A stretch of DNA of 64,000 nucleotides from Bin87 sp965203985 (GCA_965203985.1 CBDBDS010000001.1:124001-188000), one strand, 5' to 3'; counted from the first letter of the stretch, positions 25,542 through 34,106 are shown. Numbers and translations: made by a program. The notes: generated from the letters alone by a model not told the origin.

Positions 25542-26387
25542 ATGCAAGCCATCGACATGCACATCCACGTGCCCCGTGAACCGGGGCTGCCCGAGATCGA
25601 GATTGAGGCGGAGTTGCTGCGTTACTTCCGGGCGCCGCCACCGCCCACGGATCCGGCGGAGATGGCCCACAAGTTCCGCGAACTGGACCTGTTCGGCGTG
25701 ATTTTCTCGGTGGACACCACCACCAACACCGGCGAGAAACCGGACAGCAACGACTGGGTAGCCAGCATCGTCAACTCACACCCCGAGCAGTTCATGGGGT
25801 TCGCCTCGGTGGACCCATGGTTGGGCAAGGCCGCCTGCTACGAGCTGGAGCGGTCGGTAAAGGAATTGGGCCTGAAGGGGTTGAAACTGCATCCCATTCA
25901 TCAGGCCTTTTTCCCCAACGACACCAAGTTTTACCCGTTGTACGAGGTGGCCGACGGTCTGGGCATTCCGGTTCTGTTTCACTCCGGGTTCGCCGGCGCC
26001 GGCTCGGGAACCCCGGGCGGCAGCGGCCTCAAGTTGAAATACAGCCAGCCCATACCTTGCTTCGACGACGTGGCCGCCGACTTCCCGAACATGACGATCA
26101 TCATGGCCCACCCCGCCTGGCCCTGGATCGACGAACAGATTGCTGTTGCTCTGCACAAGTCCAACGTCTTCCTGGATCTGTCCGGCTGGATGCCACGGTT
26201 CATTCCGGAAACCCTGATCCGTGAAACCAACACCCGCCTACAGGACAAGGTGATGTTCGGTTCCGACTACCCGTTCATCCAGCCGGACAACTGGCTGGCG
26301 GATTTCCAGAACCTGCAGATGCGGGACCACGTGATCCCCAAGGTGTTGCTGGAAAACGCTCGCCGCGCGCTCAACATCCCGGCCTGA
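25542..26387 (+). CDS. Amidohydrolase-2 (ACMSD-like) metal-dependent hydrolase
   Basis: A 281-residue TIM-barrel hydrolase. It opens with MQAIDMHIHVP (H-x-H metal site). Further metal and catalytic residues lie in GLKLHPIHQAFF, PVLFHSGF, IIMAHPAWPW and MFGSDYPFIQP (Asp). This is the layout of 2-amino-3-carboxymuconate semialdehyde decarboxylase and related decarboxylases or hydrolases. GGAG is 9 nt before the ATG at 25542; earlier in-frame ATGs exist. It probably acts on a carboxylated aromatic or open-chain acid; the exact substrate is unknown. Confidence 0.85.
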   Translation: MQAIDMHIHVPREPGLPEIEIEAELLRYFRAPPPPTDPAEMAHKFRELDLFGVIFSVDTTTNTGEKPDSNDWVASIVNSHPEQFMGFASVDPWLGKAACYELERSVKELGLKGLKLHPIHQAFFPNDTKFYPLYEVADGLGIPVLFHSGFAGAGSGTPGGSGLKLKYSQPIPCFDDVAADFPNMTIIMAHPAWPWIDEQIAVALHKSNVFLDLSGWMPRFIPETLIRETNTRLQDKVMFGSDYPFIQPDNWLADFQNLQMRDHVIPKVLLENARRALNIPA

Positions 26388-26529
26388 TTGCAGTGCCGCG
26401 AGTCTTGGGGGCCTCCCGGCGCAGACAAGAACGGGCTGCGTGAAGTCGGCGGAGCCTGAACGGTAAAGCAATCCCCACGACGAGACCGGGCGTATGCCGT
26501 ATGGAAAACCAAGCTCAGAGGTTGCCACC

Positions 26530-28002
26530 ATGACGAAGTGGGTCGCCGCCATCGCCATCCTGCTCATTATTGTCGGTTCATTCGCTTTCGAGGCGAGAAG
26601 CGCCGATGCCCAGCAGGCGATCACCGTCACCGAACAGGGCGTTGAAAATCAGTTTCCTGACGGATTGCGGTTCCACCTTGAAGCAGAGAGTTCCAGCCCC
26701 ATCGAGGAAATACGGGTCTACGTTCGCAAGCTGGGCCAGTCCAGCCGCAGCGTGTATCGCACCGTGGAATTTGACCCGGGCGAACGCATCTCTGGCGAAG
26801 TGCTGTTCCAGAGCAAAACGTCCAACGAGTTCATTCCCACCGGAACGCGGCTGTCATATTACTTTGACATCCGCACCGCCGACGGGCAACGCCTGGAGAC
26901 CGAGCCCAAGGTCCTGGTGTACCTGAACCGGGGCTTGGACTGGGATAAGGTTTCTGACGGGTTGATCAACGTCTATTACTACCACCACACGAACCAGTCT
27001 GAAGACCGGGCCAACCAGGTCCTGGAGGTTGCAGCCGAAACCTACCAGAAGATGGGGCCGATCCTGGGCGTGGAATTGACCGAGCCCATGAACCTGGTGG
27101 TCTATTCGGACTATGCGGACATGAGGTTGGCGTTGCCTCCTACGTCCAGGGTGGCCGCGCGACAACTGCGCACCCTGGGACAGGCCCATACCACCGAGCG
27201 AACTCTGCTGGTGGACGGCTCAAACGACGTGTTCATCGGCGACAACGTACTCAGCACCACCGCGCACGAATTCACGCATCTGCTGGTGGCGGACGCCGCC
27301 GGAACCGCCTACGGCCTGGTTCACCTGTGGTTGAACGAAGGCCTGGCCGTGTATTCGGAAGGCGGGGACAACACGGAGTTCGACATCTACGCGAACACCG
27401 CCATACGCAACGACGCTGTGCCGCCGCTCGTCAGCCTCCGCACCTACGCCGGCACGCCTGATGAAACGCTGCGCAACTACGGTTTGGGCCACTCCGCGGT
27501 GACTTACATGCTCGACACCTACGGCACGGAAAAAATGACCCGGCTGTTTGACGCCATACGCACCATGCACAACTTCGAAAAGTCGTTGGAAGCGGCCTAC
27601 GGGCTCACCATCGTGGAATTGGACAACGAATGGCGAGAATCACTGGGCCTGTCCCCGCGCGAATTGTCCACGCCGGTGTTGCCGGCTTTCCAGGCAATAC
27701 CCACCCGTCGCCCGACACCGGCACCGGCACCGGCAGGATCGGCCCAGCAGGCCCCGGCGCCTCAGGCAACGGCGTCGCCGACTGCTGCGCCCATGCCCAA
27801 CAACGAGCCGGCGCCCACGTACACGCCCATGCCGGCTCCCACCACCGCAGCGCCGTCCACAACGCCGTCCGGCGGCGGCTGCGGCGCGCCGCCTCCGGGA
27901 CCAACGAGCCGGAACCTTCCCACGGAACTGGCGTCGGCCGCTCTGCTGGCCGGGCCGCTGGGATTGCTGGCTTTGGGTGCAGTACGGCGGCGACGGCGGT
28001 GA
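26530..28002 (+). CDS. Exported gluzincin metallopeptidase (peptidase MA-like)
   Basis: A 490-residue protein with a signal peptide (WVAAIAILLIIVGSFAF, cleavage near SADAQQ). A beta-rich N-terminal region (20-150) is followed by a gluzincin domain with HEFTHLLVADA (HExxH zinc site) and LWLNEGLAVYSEG (third ligand Glu). Residues 385-465 are a Pro/Ala/Thr stalk. The C-terminus is a hydrophobic span (LASAALLAGPLGLLALG) ending in five Arg, so the peptidase is probably tethered to the cell surface. GAGG lies upstream of the ATG at 26530. It resembles peptidase MA family members of unknown substrate. Confidence 0.83.
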   Translation: MTKWVAAIAILLIIVGSFAFEARSADAQQAITVTEQGVENQFPDGLRFHLEAESSSPIEEIRVYVRKLGQSSRSVYRTVEFDPGERISGEVLFQSKTSNEFIPTGTRLSYYFDIRTADGQRLETEPKVLVYLNRGLDWDKVSDGLINVYYYHHTNQSEDRANQVLEVAAETYQKMGPILGVELTEPMNLVVYSDYADMRLALPPTSRVAARQLRTLGQAHTTERTLLVDGSNDVFIGDNVLSTTAHEFTHLLVADAAGTAYGLVHLWLNEGLAVYSEGGDNTEFDIYANTAIRNDAVPPLVSLRTYAGTPDETLRNYGLGHSAVTYMLDTYGTEKMTRLFDAIRTMHNFEKSLEAAYGLTIVELDNEWRESLGLSPRELSTPVLPAFQAIPTRRPTPAPAPAGSAQQAPAPQATASPTAAPMPNNEPAPTYTPMPAPTTAAPSTTPSGGGCGAPPPGPTSRNLPTELASAALLAGPLGLLALGAVRRRRR

Positions 28003-28078
28003 GCGGAAACAACTGACCAACTGACCCGGGACATCGTCCGGCCGGGGGTTCTTCCACGCCGGCCCAGGAGGTATTGAT

Positions 28079-29059
28079 ATGCGCGCAGTCTGGTATGAGG
28101 AAAACGGTGACGCCTCGGTGCTGCAGGTTGGCGAGATGCCCGACCCGGAACCGGGGCCCGGCGAGGTGCGGATTCGGGTGGTCACGTCGGGGGTGAACCC
28201 GTCGGACTGGAAACGGCGACAAGGGACGACGGCGCGTATGAACGTCCCGCGTGTCATCCCCAACCAGGATGGCGGCGGCATCATCGACATGGTTGGTGAG
28301 GGAGTACCCGAAGGCCGCATCGGCGAGCGGGTATGGCTCTACCAGTCGCAGTTCGGGAGAGCGTTTGGCACCGCGGCGGAGTACACGGTGCAGCCGTCGA
28401 ACCGGGCCATCCGAATGCCCGATAACGTCGACTTCTCCCTTGCCGCCGGGCTGGGTGTGCCCGCCCTCACCGCGCACCGCTGCGTGTTCGCTGACGGGCC
28501 GTTGGACGGCAAGACCGTCCTGGTTCCCGGAGGCGCCGGCGCCGTCGGCAACATGGCGTTGCAGATGGCAAGACTCGGCGGCGCCGACACGATCATCAGC
28601 ACGGTGAGCGGCGATGCCAAGGCAGAGATCGCTCGGCAGGCCGGCGCACAGCACACCGTCAACTACCGCACCGAGGACACGGCGGCGCGTATCCTGGAAA
28701 TCACCGACGGCGCGGGCGTCGACCTGATCGTCGAGGTGGACTACTCCGGCAACTTCGCCGTGAGCCAGCGGATCATCAAGCGCGGCGGCAGCATCGCCAT
28801 CTACGCCGCGGGAGATGGGCCGGCGCCGCCGTTTGAATTCCCGGTGAGCAACGTGAACGTACGGCACGTGCTGGTCTACGACATGTCCGAAGAAGCCAAG
28901 ACCACTGGCGTCGAAGACACTAACCGCTGGCTGGCATCGGGGGAGTTGGTCGGAATGGACGGCCCCCACTTCCCGCTGGAGGACACCGCCGGCGCCCACG
29001 AGGCGGTTCGCGCGGCCACCGTCGGCAAGGTCGTGATCGACGTCAGCGAAACAAGATAG
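28079..29059 (+). CDS. NADPH:quinone oxidoreductase (zinc-independent MDR)
   Basis: A 326-residue medium-chain reductase. GEVRIRVVTSGVNPSDWKRR gives the N-terminal GroES-like domain. TVLVPGGAGAVGNMALQMA is the NADPH-binding Rossmann motif. There is no structural zinc Cys cluster. It is the quinone oxidoreductase/zeta-crystallin type, reducing quinones or enones in the cytoplasm. AGGAGG precedes the ATG. It is convergent with the Abi gene. Confidence 0.88.
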   Translation: MRAVWYEENGDASVLQVGEMPDPEPGPGEVRIRVVTSGVNPSDWKRRQGTTARMNVPRVIPNQDGGGIIDMVGEGVPEGRIGERVWLYQSQFGRAFGTAAEYTVQPSNRAIRMPDNVDFSLAAGLGVPALTAHRCVFADGPLDGKTVLVPGGAGAVGNMALQMARLGGADTIISTVSGDAKAEIARQAGAQHTVNYRTEDTAARILEITDGAGVDLIVEVDYSGNFAVSQRIIKRGGSIAIYAAGDGPAPPFEFPVSNVNVRHVLVYDMSEEAKTTGVEDTNRWLASGELVGMDGPHFPLEDTAGAHEAVRAATVGKVVIDVSETR

Positions 29060-29071
29060 CCAACCAGAGCT

Positions 29072-29989
29072 TTAGATTTTCCAAAGCGGATGTGCTCGCC
29101 AATTCTGCGGTGGCCCCATTTCAGAGGCAGGTACGTTGGCATAGGAGTCAAACAAGTTGAAAACCCTTTCGCTCCAATCATTGTCAGGGTATATTCGACC
29201 CAACCAGTATCGGCAAATGGTAAGGAGGATCCCAATGCGATCGTTGTCAAATCGCGGTGAATGCCATTCTGGGAACTTCCTGCGCTGAGGGACTTTCACC
29301 CGGTTCCTCGTGAATCGCCAATTCCATATCCGATGGTGATGAGCGCACATGTTTCGCAGGTTGCGCAAGCCCATCAGCCAAGATTCTACTACTGCGTCGG
29401 GTTGTCCCACAGTGTTGGCGGCAGATTTCTGTATGCTGGGACTGACTCCTTGGAAAAAGGCCAACGTCATACCAAAATCCATCCGCTCGGCAATCGTCCA
29501 AATTGGAAATGGAGTTCGAGAACTAGTGGTCCTTGAGACTCTTTGGCTAGGAAGACTGGACTGCTCTCTCTGTTCGCTCTTGATTACTTCCTCGACTTTA
29601 CCTCTCCACCAGGTAAACCCTGGCCTTCCGGAAGCAAAGTTGGGGAAGTCCCCCGTGTCAAGATAACCAAACTCGCCGCATTGACGGGCAAAGCAATATG
29701 CGAGATGAGACCTGACCTGGGTTTCAATATAGCCAATCGCTTCAAGACACATCGAACGCAGACGATGGTCGAACTCATAGAGTCGCCATACAGCCTCTAC
29801 TGTAGCGTCTGGACCAAAACTGCTGCCGGAACGAAAATATCCCGCGTAATTGACAAACCTCCATTCGCCAATGGTCTGCAACCGCTGCACCAGGTCAGCT
29901 TTGTCGGCTCTAAGACCGTCTGCGATCAGATTGTCGATGCATGATCGAAGGAAAACGAGGAAACGGAGGCTGTCATAACGCGAGCACAC
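29072..29989 (-). CDS. Abi_2/AbiF-type abortive infection protein (HEPN)
   Basis: A 305-residue protein of the Abi_2 (AbiD/AbiF) family. The N-terminal half has GEWRFVNYAGYFRSG and WRLYEFDHRLRSMCLEAIGY followed by IETQVRSHLAY, which are family hallmarks. Near residue 215, LRNLRNMCAHHHRIWNW carries the HEPN R-N-x-x-A-H active-site pattern, implying an RNase. Such proteins give phage resistance by growth arrest. It begins with GTG. Base composition is clearly less GC-rich than its neighbours, a sign of transfer. A pseudoknot-like RNA structure lies directly upstream (29998-30061). Confidence 0.85.
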   Translation of the reverse strand: MCSRYDSLRFLVFLRSCIDNLIADGLRADKADLVQRLQTIGEWRFVNYAGYFRSGSSFGPDATVEAVWRLYEFDHRLRSMCLEAIGYIETQVRSHLAYCFARQCGEFGYLDTGDFPNFASGRPGFTWWRGKVEEVIKSEQREQSSLPSQRVSRTTSSRTPFPIWTIAERMDFGMTLAFFQGVSPSIQKSAANTVGQPDAVVESWLMGLRNLRNMCAHHHRIWNWRFTRNRVKVPQRRKFPEWHSPRFDNDRIGILLTICRYWLGRIYPDNDWSERVFNLFDSYANVPASEMGPPQNWRAHPLWKI

Positions 29990-29997
29990 AAAAATTA

Positions 29998-30061
29998 CCC
30001 GCCGAAGTAAGCTGCACCCTCCTGGCGGAGGGCGAGAAGCCCGGCGGGTCTTGCTACTTCG
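29998..30061 (-). ncRNA. Pseudoknot-like structured RNA upstream of the Abi gene
   Basis: On the minus strand CGAAGTA (30061-30055) can pair with TACTTCG (30009-30003). CCCGCCG (30048-30042) can pair with CGGCGGG (30004-29998). The two helices interleave, giving an H-type pseudoknot. Between them CCCTCC-GCCA-GGAGGG (30032-30017) forms a perfect hairpin. The structure ends 8 nt before the Abi start codon. A conserved abiF RNA motif has been described upstream of abiF genes; I could not test whether this is a member. Confidence 0.55.
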
Positions 30062-30062
30062 T

Positions 30063-30091
30063 ATGGTAGCACCTTGATGTCAGAACATCAA
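30063..30091 (-). promoter_or_regulatory. Promoter for the Abi RNA and gene
   Basis: On the minus strand TTGATG (30091-30086) and TACCAT (30068-30063) are separated by 17 bp and the -10 has a TGC extension. The predicted start, about 30056, falls within the first helix strand, so a slightly different start or processing would be needed for the full pseudoknot. Confidence 0.45.
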
Positions 30092-30564
30092 CGCTGACCC
30101 CTCCCTTCAAACCGAGCCGGCCGCTCCACCATCGCCCTCTCCAGCGCTACCTTCAGCCGCTCGCTGAAGAACCGGCTGGTGGACGATATGATGCGGTGTT
30201 CCTGCCGGTCCTCCCGCTGGGTGGGCAGCGTCACGATGACGTGGTACACCTTGAACTTGTTGGACCGGATCCGGTTGCTCCACCAAGTGACCGCCACCGC
30301 CATCAGCACCACTAAGATACCCATGGTCAGCCAGGCGCCGGCGAACCCGCCCACCGCGGCCACGGCGAACCCGATGATGCCCCCGCCTCCCACGGTGCGC
30401 CACCATCGGATCGGCGGCCGGTCCGATTCCTCCTCGACGATCTCCATGTCAACGGCGAGGATGTCCTCGATGCGGTACTCCTTGCCCTCCGGCTCGATGA
30501 ACCGCTCGTAGGTAACGAGCACGCCGTGCTCTCTGAACAGGACCCGGTCCTTGGATACCGCCAT
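30088..30564 (-). CDS. DUF6232-like small membrane protein
   Basis: A 158-residue protein. The N-terminus (MAVSKDRVLFREHGVLVTYE) is a beta-rich PH-like segment. Two membrane spans follow (about 60-105) and a cytoplasmic strand-helix end (YHVIVTLPTQREDRQEHRII). This fits DUF6232-type proteins of unknown function. Its stop lies just upstream of the Abi promoter. It lies 30 bp downstream of the SDR gene on the same strand. Confidence 0.65.
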   Translation of the reverse strand: MAVSKDRVLFREHGVLVTYERFIEPEGKEYRIEDILAVDMEIVEEESDRPPIRWWRTVGGGGIIGFAVAAVGGFAGAWLTMGILVVLMAVAVTWWSNRIRSNKFKVYHVIVTLPTQREDRQEHRIISSTSRFFSERLKVALERAMVERPARFEGRGQR

Positions 30565-30594
30565 GGGCCATGCTCCTTCGACACTCCGGTACAG

Positions 30595-31365
30595 CTACTG
30601 CGCCGTGGTGCCGCCGTCGATGACCAATTCCGAACCGGTCATGAAGGAGGATTCGTCCGATGCCAGGAAGACGATGCCGTAGGCGATGTCGTCGGCATTG
30701 CCCACCCGGCCCATGGGAATCTGCTCGTTGATCCAGGTGAAGTGCCGTTCGTTCTCGTAGCTTCGAGCGGTTAACGGTGTGCGGCAGTAGCCGGGGTGAA
30801 TGGAATTCGCGCGGATGTTGTCGGCGGCGTACTGCATGGCCGTGGACTTGGTCAAAAGGCGAATCGCGCCCTTGCCGGCGTGGTATGCGGTGGACGTGGG
30901 GCTGCCCACCAGGCCGTAAATGGAGGAAATGTTGACGATGGAACCGCCGCCGGCCTTGAGCATCTCCGGAATGGCGCACTTGGTTCCCAGGAAGGTGCCC
31001 TTGCCGTGAACGTCCATCTGCCCGTCCCATGCCTCTTCGGTGGTTTCCTCAACCGTGTATCGGGCGCCGGAACCGGCGTTGTTCACCAGGACGTTCAGGG
31101 TCCCGTAGGCGGACACGGTGGCGGCAACAGCATCGATCCAGTCCTGCTCCTGGGTCACGTCGAGCTTGACGAATATGGCATCGCCGCCGGCGGCGCGGAT
31201 CTGCTCGGCGGTGCGCTCGCCACCCTCCGTGTTGATGTCGCCCAACACGACCCTGGCGCCCTCGCGGCAGAACATGCGCGCCGCCGCGCCGCCGAAGCCC
31301 ATTAACTCGCCCTCTACACCGCTGGCGGCTCCACTGATGAGCGCAACCTTGCCTTCCAATCGCAT
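30595..31365 (-). CDS. Short-chain dehydrogenase/reductase
   Basis: A 256-residue classical SDR. MRLEGKVALISGAASG is the NAD(P)-binding start, LVNNAGSG the N-N-A-G motif, and YHAGKGAIRLLTKSTA supplies the catalytic Y-x-x-x-K with Ser upstream (VNISSIYG). An insert E-G-E-L-M-G-F-G sits right after the G-x-x-x-G-x-G region. The ATG at 31365 is 9 nt after AGGAGG; the upstream ATG at 31389 overlaps this site. Substrate unknown. Confidence 0.88.
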   Translation of the reverse strand: MRLEGKVALISGAASGVEGELMGFGGAAARMFCREGARVVLGDINTEGGERTAEQIRAAGGDAIFVKLDVTQEQDWIDAVAATVSAYGTLNVLVNNAGSGARYTVEETTEEAWDGQMDVHGKGTFLGTKCAIPEMLKAGGGSIVNISSIYGLVGSPTSTAYHAGKGAIRLLTKSTAMQYAADNIRANSIHPGYCRTPLTARSYENERHFTWINEQIPMGRVGNADDIAYGIVFLASDESSFMTGSELVIDGGTTAQ

Positions 31366-31409
31366 CGTGCAACCTCCTGCCTTCGGCATCTTGACTGTCG
31401 GACGCCGGC

Positions 31410-31415
31410 ATTATA
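31410..31415 (-). promoter_or_regulatory. Extended -10 promoter for the SDR gene
   Basis: CTGC-TATAAT on the minus strand, with a possible -35 CTGAAA (31437-31432) at 16-bp spacing. Confidence 0.45.
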
Positions 31416-31505
31416 GCAGGGGTAACTGCGGTTTCAGGCCGACGCCACGACTGCGGGCCAAGTGGCTATCGGCGCTGCCCTACCCCGCGGAGACTGCCGA
31501 GCGGT

Positions 31506-31537
31506 TATAATGCGCGCCGTATAGTATTGAATACTAT
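31506..31537 (+). promoter_or_regulatory. TATAAT box followed by a perfect palindromic operator
   Basis: TATAAT (31506-31511) is followed by ATAGTATTGAATACTAT (31521-31537), a perfect 8-1-8 inverted repeat. It covers the predicted start site (about 31518) and the first transcribed bases, the classic place for a repressor site. The Shine-Dalgarno AGGAGG comes about 16 bp later. Confidence 0.6.
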
Positions 31538-31567
31538 TGCCGCTTCCGCGCCAGGAGGAACCCCCAA

Positions 31568-32701
31568 ATGCCCGACTATTTCACCGAGATCGATGTCCTC
31601 CGTAACGGCGACTCCGCCGGCAACGGTATGACCCTGCGGCTGACCGATGGGTACGGGCGAATCATTCACACCGTCGCGGTGCCGCAGGAAGGGCATTCCC
31701 ATACCGGGCCGACTTGGGCGTACATCTTCGAGAACGAAGGACTGACGCTCATCGATCCCGGTGCCGAAGCATCCTTCGACCTCCTGCGAACGGGTATGGC
31801 GATGGGTGGCCTGGATGTAAGGGACATCGATCGGGTAATCATCACCCACGGGCACGCCGACCATGATGGGGGAGTAGCGCGTGTCATCGAGCAGTCCGGT
31901 GCGGAACTGTGGGCGCACGACATTTACCAACCGCTGTTGCCATTTGATCCTCGGGACCTGCAAATGGCGACCAACTCTCCCATCAAAGAGGCGATGTGGA
32001 CCACGGCGCGAGCCAATGGTTTCACACACTCGGATTCCGAAGAGCGGCAACGGTACATGGCTTCGCGCCGCACGCACCACGTCGGGCACGCGATAACCCA
32101 CGGAGAACAACAGGGCATGCTGACCTATATGCACGCCCCCGGCCATTCGCCGGATGAAATTTGCGCGGTGATCGGCGACGGAACGGGCAGCGACATCGTT
32201 TTCACCGGCGACCATGTGCTGCCTGAAATCAGCCCCCATCCCACGATGAAAACCGACTACACCGGCGAAGTGCGCCGCAACCTGCCAGTCCATTACCAGG
32301 ACCCCGACGACTCCTACGGCTTGCTGACCTACCTGCGTTCGCTGCAGCGGGTGGCCGATCTGGGAACCGAGGTCGCCATCCTGCCGGCGCACCGGCTCTA
32401 CAACAATCACAAGTTCAACTTCCAGACCGCGCAGCGGGCGGCGGACCTGATCCGGTTCCACGCCCGGCGATTGGGCCGCATCCTGGTGACGGCCGGCCCG
32501 GAACCGCAGCCCCTGGAGGACGTAACCCGCCGGACCTTCGAGCGACGCAAGCTGGAAGGCGGCAACTTCTTCGCGGCGCTGACGGAAGTGGTCGCCCACG
32601 TGGAACTACTGGAAGACTCTGGCGATCTGGAGATTACGGAGGAATTGCGCCTGCGACGGACGGGACGGGAGAACTACCAGGAATTGCTGCGCGCGCTGTA
32701 A
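31568..32701 (+). CDS. Metallo-beta-lactamase fold hydrolase
   Basis: A 377-residue MBL-fold enzyme. IITHGHADHDGG is the H-x-H-x-D-H metal site; further metal residues lie in MHAPGHSPDEI and TGDHVLPEISPHP. It has the longer C-terminal helical region of LACTB2/glyoxalase II-like hydrolases. Likely a cytoplasmic thioester or lactone hydrolase. AGGAGG precedes the ATG. Expression is probably controlled by the palindrome at 31521-31537. The last codons (ENYQELLRAL) recur in diverged form at 33241-33294. Confidence 0.85.
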   Translation: MPDYFTEIDVLRNGDSAGNGMTLRLTDGYGRIIHTVAVPQEGHSHTGPTWAYIFENEGLTLIDPGAEASFDLLRTGMAMGGLDVRDIDRVIITHGHADHDGGVARVIEQSGAELWAHDIYQPLLPFDPRDLQMATNSPIKEAMWTTARANGFTHSDSEERQRYMASRRTHHVGHAITHGEQQGMLTYMHAPGHSPDEICAVIGDGTGSDIVFTGDHVLPEISPHPTMKTDYTGEVRRNLPVHYQDPDDSYGLLTYLRSLQRVADLGTEVAILPAHRLYNNHKFNFQTAQRAADLIRFHARRLGRILVTAGPEPQPLEDVTRRTFERRKLEGGNFFAALTEVVAHVELLEDSGDLEITEELRLRRTGRENYQELLRAL

Positions 32702-32762
32702 CGCAATTTGCACGGCGCAAAAACGTTGATGCCAATGGGGCGGGGCGAGTTGTGCTACGATA

Positions 32763-33026
32763 ATGGAAATCCTGGAGAATATTTCCCCGTCCATCTGGAT
32801 CCCGGTAGTTGGTGGATTGTTCACCACCCTCGCCGGCGTCTTGTTAGGTAATTGGCTATCCAGCAGAAGACAGCGTGAACCTAATCGAAACGGGCAACCA
32901 GTTCAGTATGAAGTTATGCTAAGCGGTGAGGTCACGCTGCAAACATCCGGACGAAGGCGCCGAAGACATATCGTAAAGTTAAGGCGTCTGCGCCGGTCCC
33001 GACGAAAGCGCAGGAGGAAATTATGA
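32763..33026 (+). CDS. Small membrane protein with an Arg-rich tail
   Basis: An 87-residue protein with one span (about 10-30, IWIPVVGGLFTTLAGVLLGN) followed by a very basic tail with runs of Arg and Lys. Its stop overlaps the next start by 4 bp (ATGA). It has lower GC than its surroundings. Function unknown. A TGC-TACGAT box lies only 1 bp before the ATG, so the start may be elsewhere. Confidence 0.45.
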   Translation: MEILENISPSIWIPVVGGLFTTLAGVLLGNWLSSRRQREPNRNGQPVQYEVMLSGEVTLQTSGRRRRRHIVKLRRLRRSRRKRRRKL

Positions 33027-33208
33027 TGCAAGTCATAGTTTATGTGGTGCTCGGCGGCATACTTGCTGCCGCTGGGATCGCCGTGCTCTGGACGCTTTTC
33101 TTCACCAGCGTTGTCCCGTGGTCGGGACACTCTCTGTTCACGCCGTATTTGTTCCTGCTCGGCGGCCTGATCGGTAGCATATTAGGCTTGCAAAGAGCCA
33201 TTAGGTAA
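33023..33208 (+). CDS. Small two-span membrane protein
   Basis: A 61-residue protein of two hydrophobic helices (about 4-28 and 40-58). It is translationally coupled to the preceding gene through ATGA, and AGGAGG lies upstream of the ATG. Together they form a two-gene cassette between the MBL gene and a copy of its 3' end. Confidence 0.5.
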   Translation: MMQVIVYVVLGGILAAAGIAVLWTLFFTSVVPWSGHSLFTPYLFLLGGLIGSILGLQRAIR

Positions 33209-33240
33209 TGCTGCCGTTGGTTAATATGCTAGGGGGGTAT

Positions 33241-33294
33241 ACGGTGCGATGGGCCGGCTCAGAGGATTACCAGGACCTGCTGCGGGCGCTGTAA
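33241..33294 (+). pseudogene. Remnant of an MBL-type gene 3' end
   Basis: The frame ends GSEDYQDLLRAL followed by TAA, matching the end of the MBL protein at 32701 (GRENYQELLRAL). The bases GGACCTGCTGCGGGCGCTGTAA match GGAATTGCTGCGCGCGCTGTAA closely. Only the last 15-20 codons remain. Confidence 0.55.
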
Positions 33295-33337
33295 CCGGGC
33301 CAACCGTACATAAAAGAATCAGTAGGAGGATAATGCC

Positions 33338-34048
33338 ATGCTCGGACGTAGGGGAAACGACGTGGAGTTTTTAATCGACTGGCAAATAGGTGACGCGCTG
33401 CTACGCTTGATAACGCAGTCTAAGGAGAAGCTAATGTTGGTTTCCCCGTATAACCGTCATTGGGGACACCTGAAGCGAGAAGTGGTTGCCGCAGTGCGGC
33501 GGGGTGTAGCAGTTACGATTTACTATCGATCAGACGAAGCCGATCCCTCAAACGATTACGATGATATTGTCGCCATCCCGGTTCGGATGCTTCACGCGAA
33601 GATCTACGCCAACGAATCCACCGTGTTGGTTACCACGATGAATTTGGTGGAAACATCCTCAACGCATTCGCGTGAGGTTGGCTTCCTGATACGTGACCCT
33701 AAATTGATCGCGCAAATCAGCTCGTATGTAGCGGCGCTTGGTGATGGCTCGGAGACTGAGGTGCCATCGACGTCCAGCGCGAGGATCAGGGATAGATCCG
33801 CAACCGTGCAATATAGGGTGGAAACGGCCGACGACATTGCTAAGGTTATCGACGGTTTCGGGTTCTGCATCGAATGCGCAGTTCGAATCACTTTAGATCT
33901 AAGCAAACCCTTGTGCCCGTCTTGCTATTCCCGGTTCGGCAGAAATGGTGAACACTCCCATTGCCACAGGTGCGGTCAGCCTCACAGCACTAAACTCAAC
34001 CAGCCACTCTGCCCAACTTGTGCTGCCGTAAGTCTCACGGCTACATAG
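33338..34048 (+). CDS. Phospholipase D-like protein with C-terminal zinc ribbons
   Basis: A 236-residue protein. Residues 1-135 form a PLD-like domain with one HKD-type motif, H-A-K-I-Y-A-N then T-T-M-N-L (His, Lys and Asn present). The C-terminal 60 residues have paired Cys/His knuckles: CIECAV, CPSCYS, CHRCGQPH and CPTCA, i.e. zinc ribbons. A single HKD motif means it must dimerise to be active. PLD nucleases of this type occur in restriction-like and defence systems; nuclease or lipase activity cannot be decided here. AGGAGG lies just upstream. Confidence 0.75.
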   Translation: MLGRRGNDVEFLIDWQIGDALLRLITQSKEKLMLVSPYNRHWGHLKREVVAAVRRGVAVTIYYRSDEADPSNDYDDIVAIPVRMLHAKIYANESTVLVTTMNLVETSSTHSREVGFLIRDPKLIAQISSYVAALGDGSETEVPSTSSARIRDRSATVQYRVETADDIAKVIDGFGFCIECAVRITLDLSKPLCPSCYSRFGRNGEHSHCHRCGQPHSTKLNQPLCPTCAAVSLTAT

Positions 34049-34106
34049 CGGCAAGGTTCGCACACGGAGAACGTGCTAACTCGATTTAGCAATGGAGGAG
34101 TTCATC

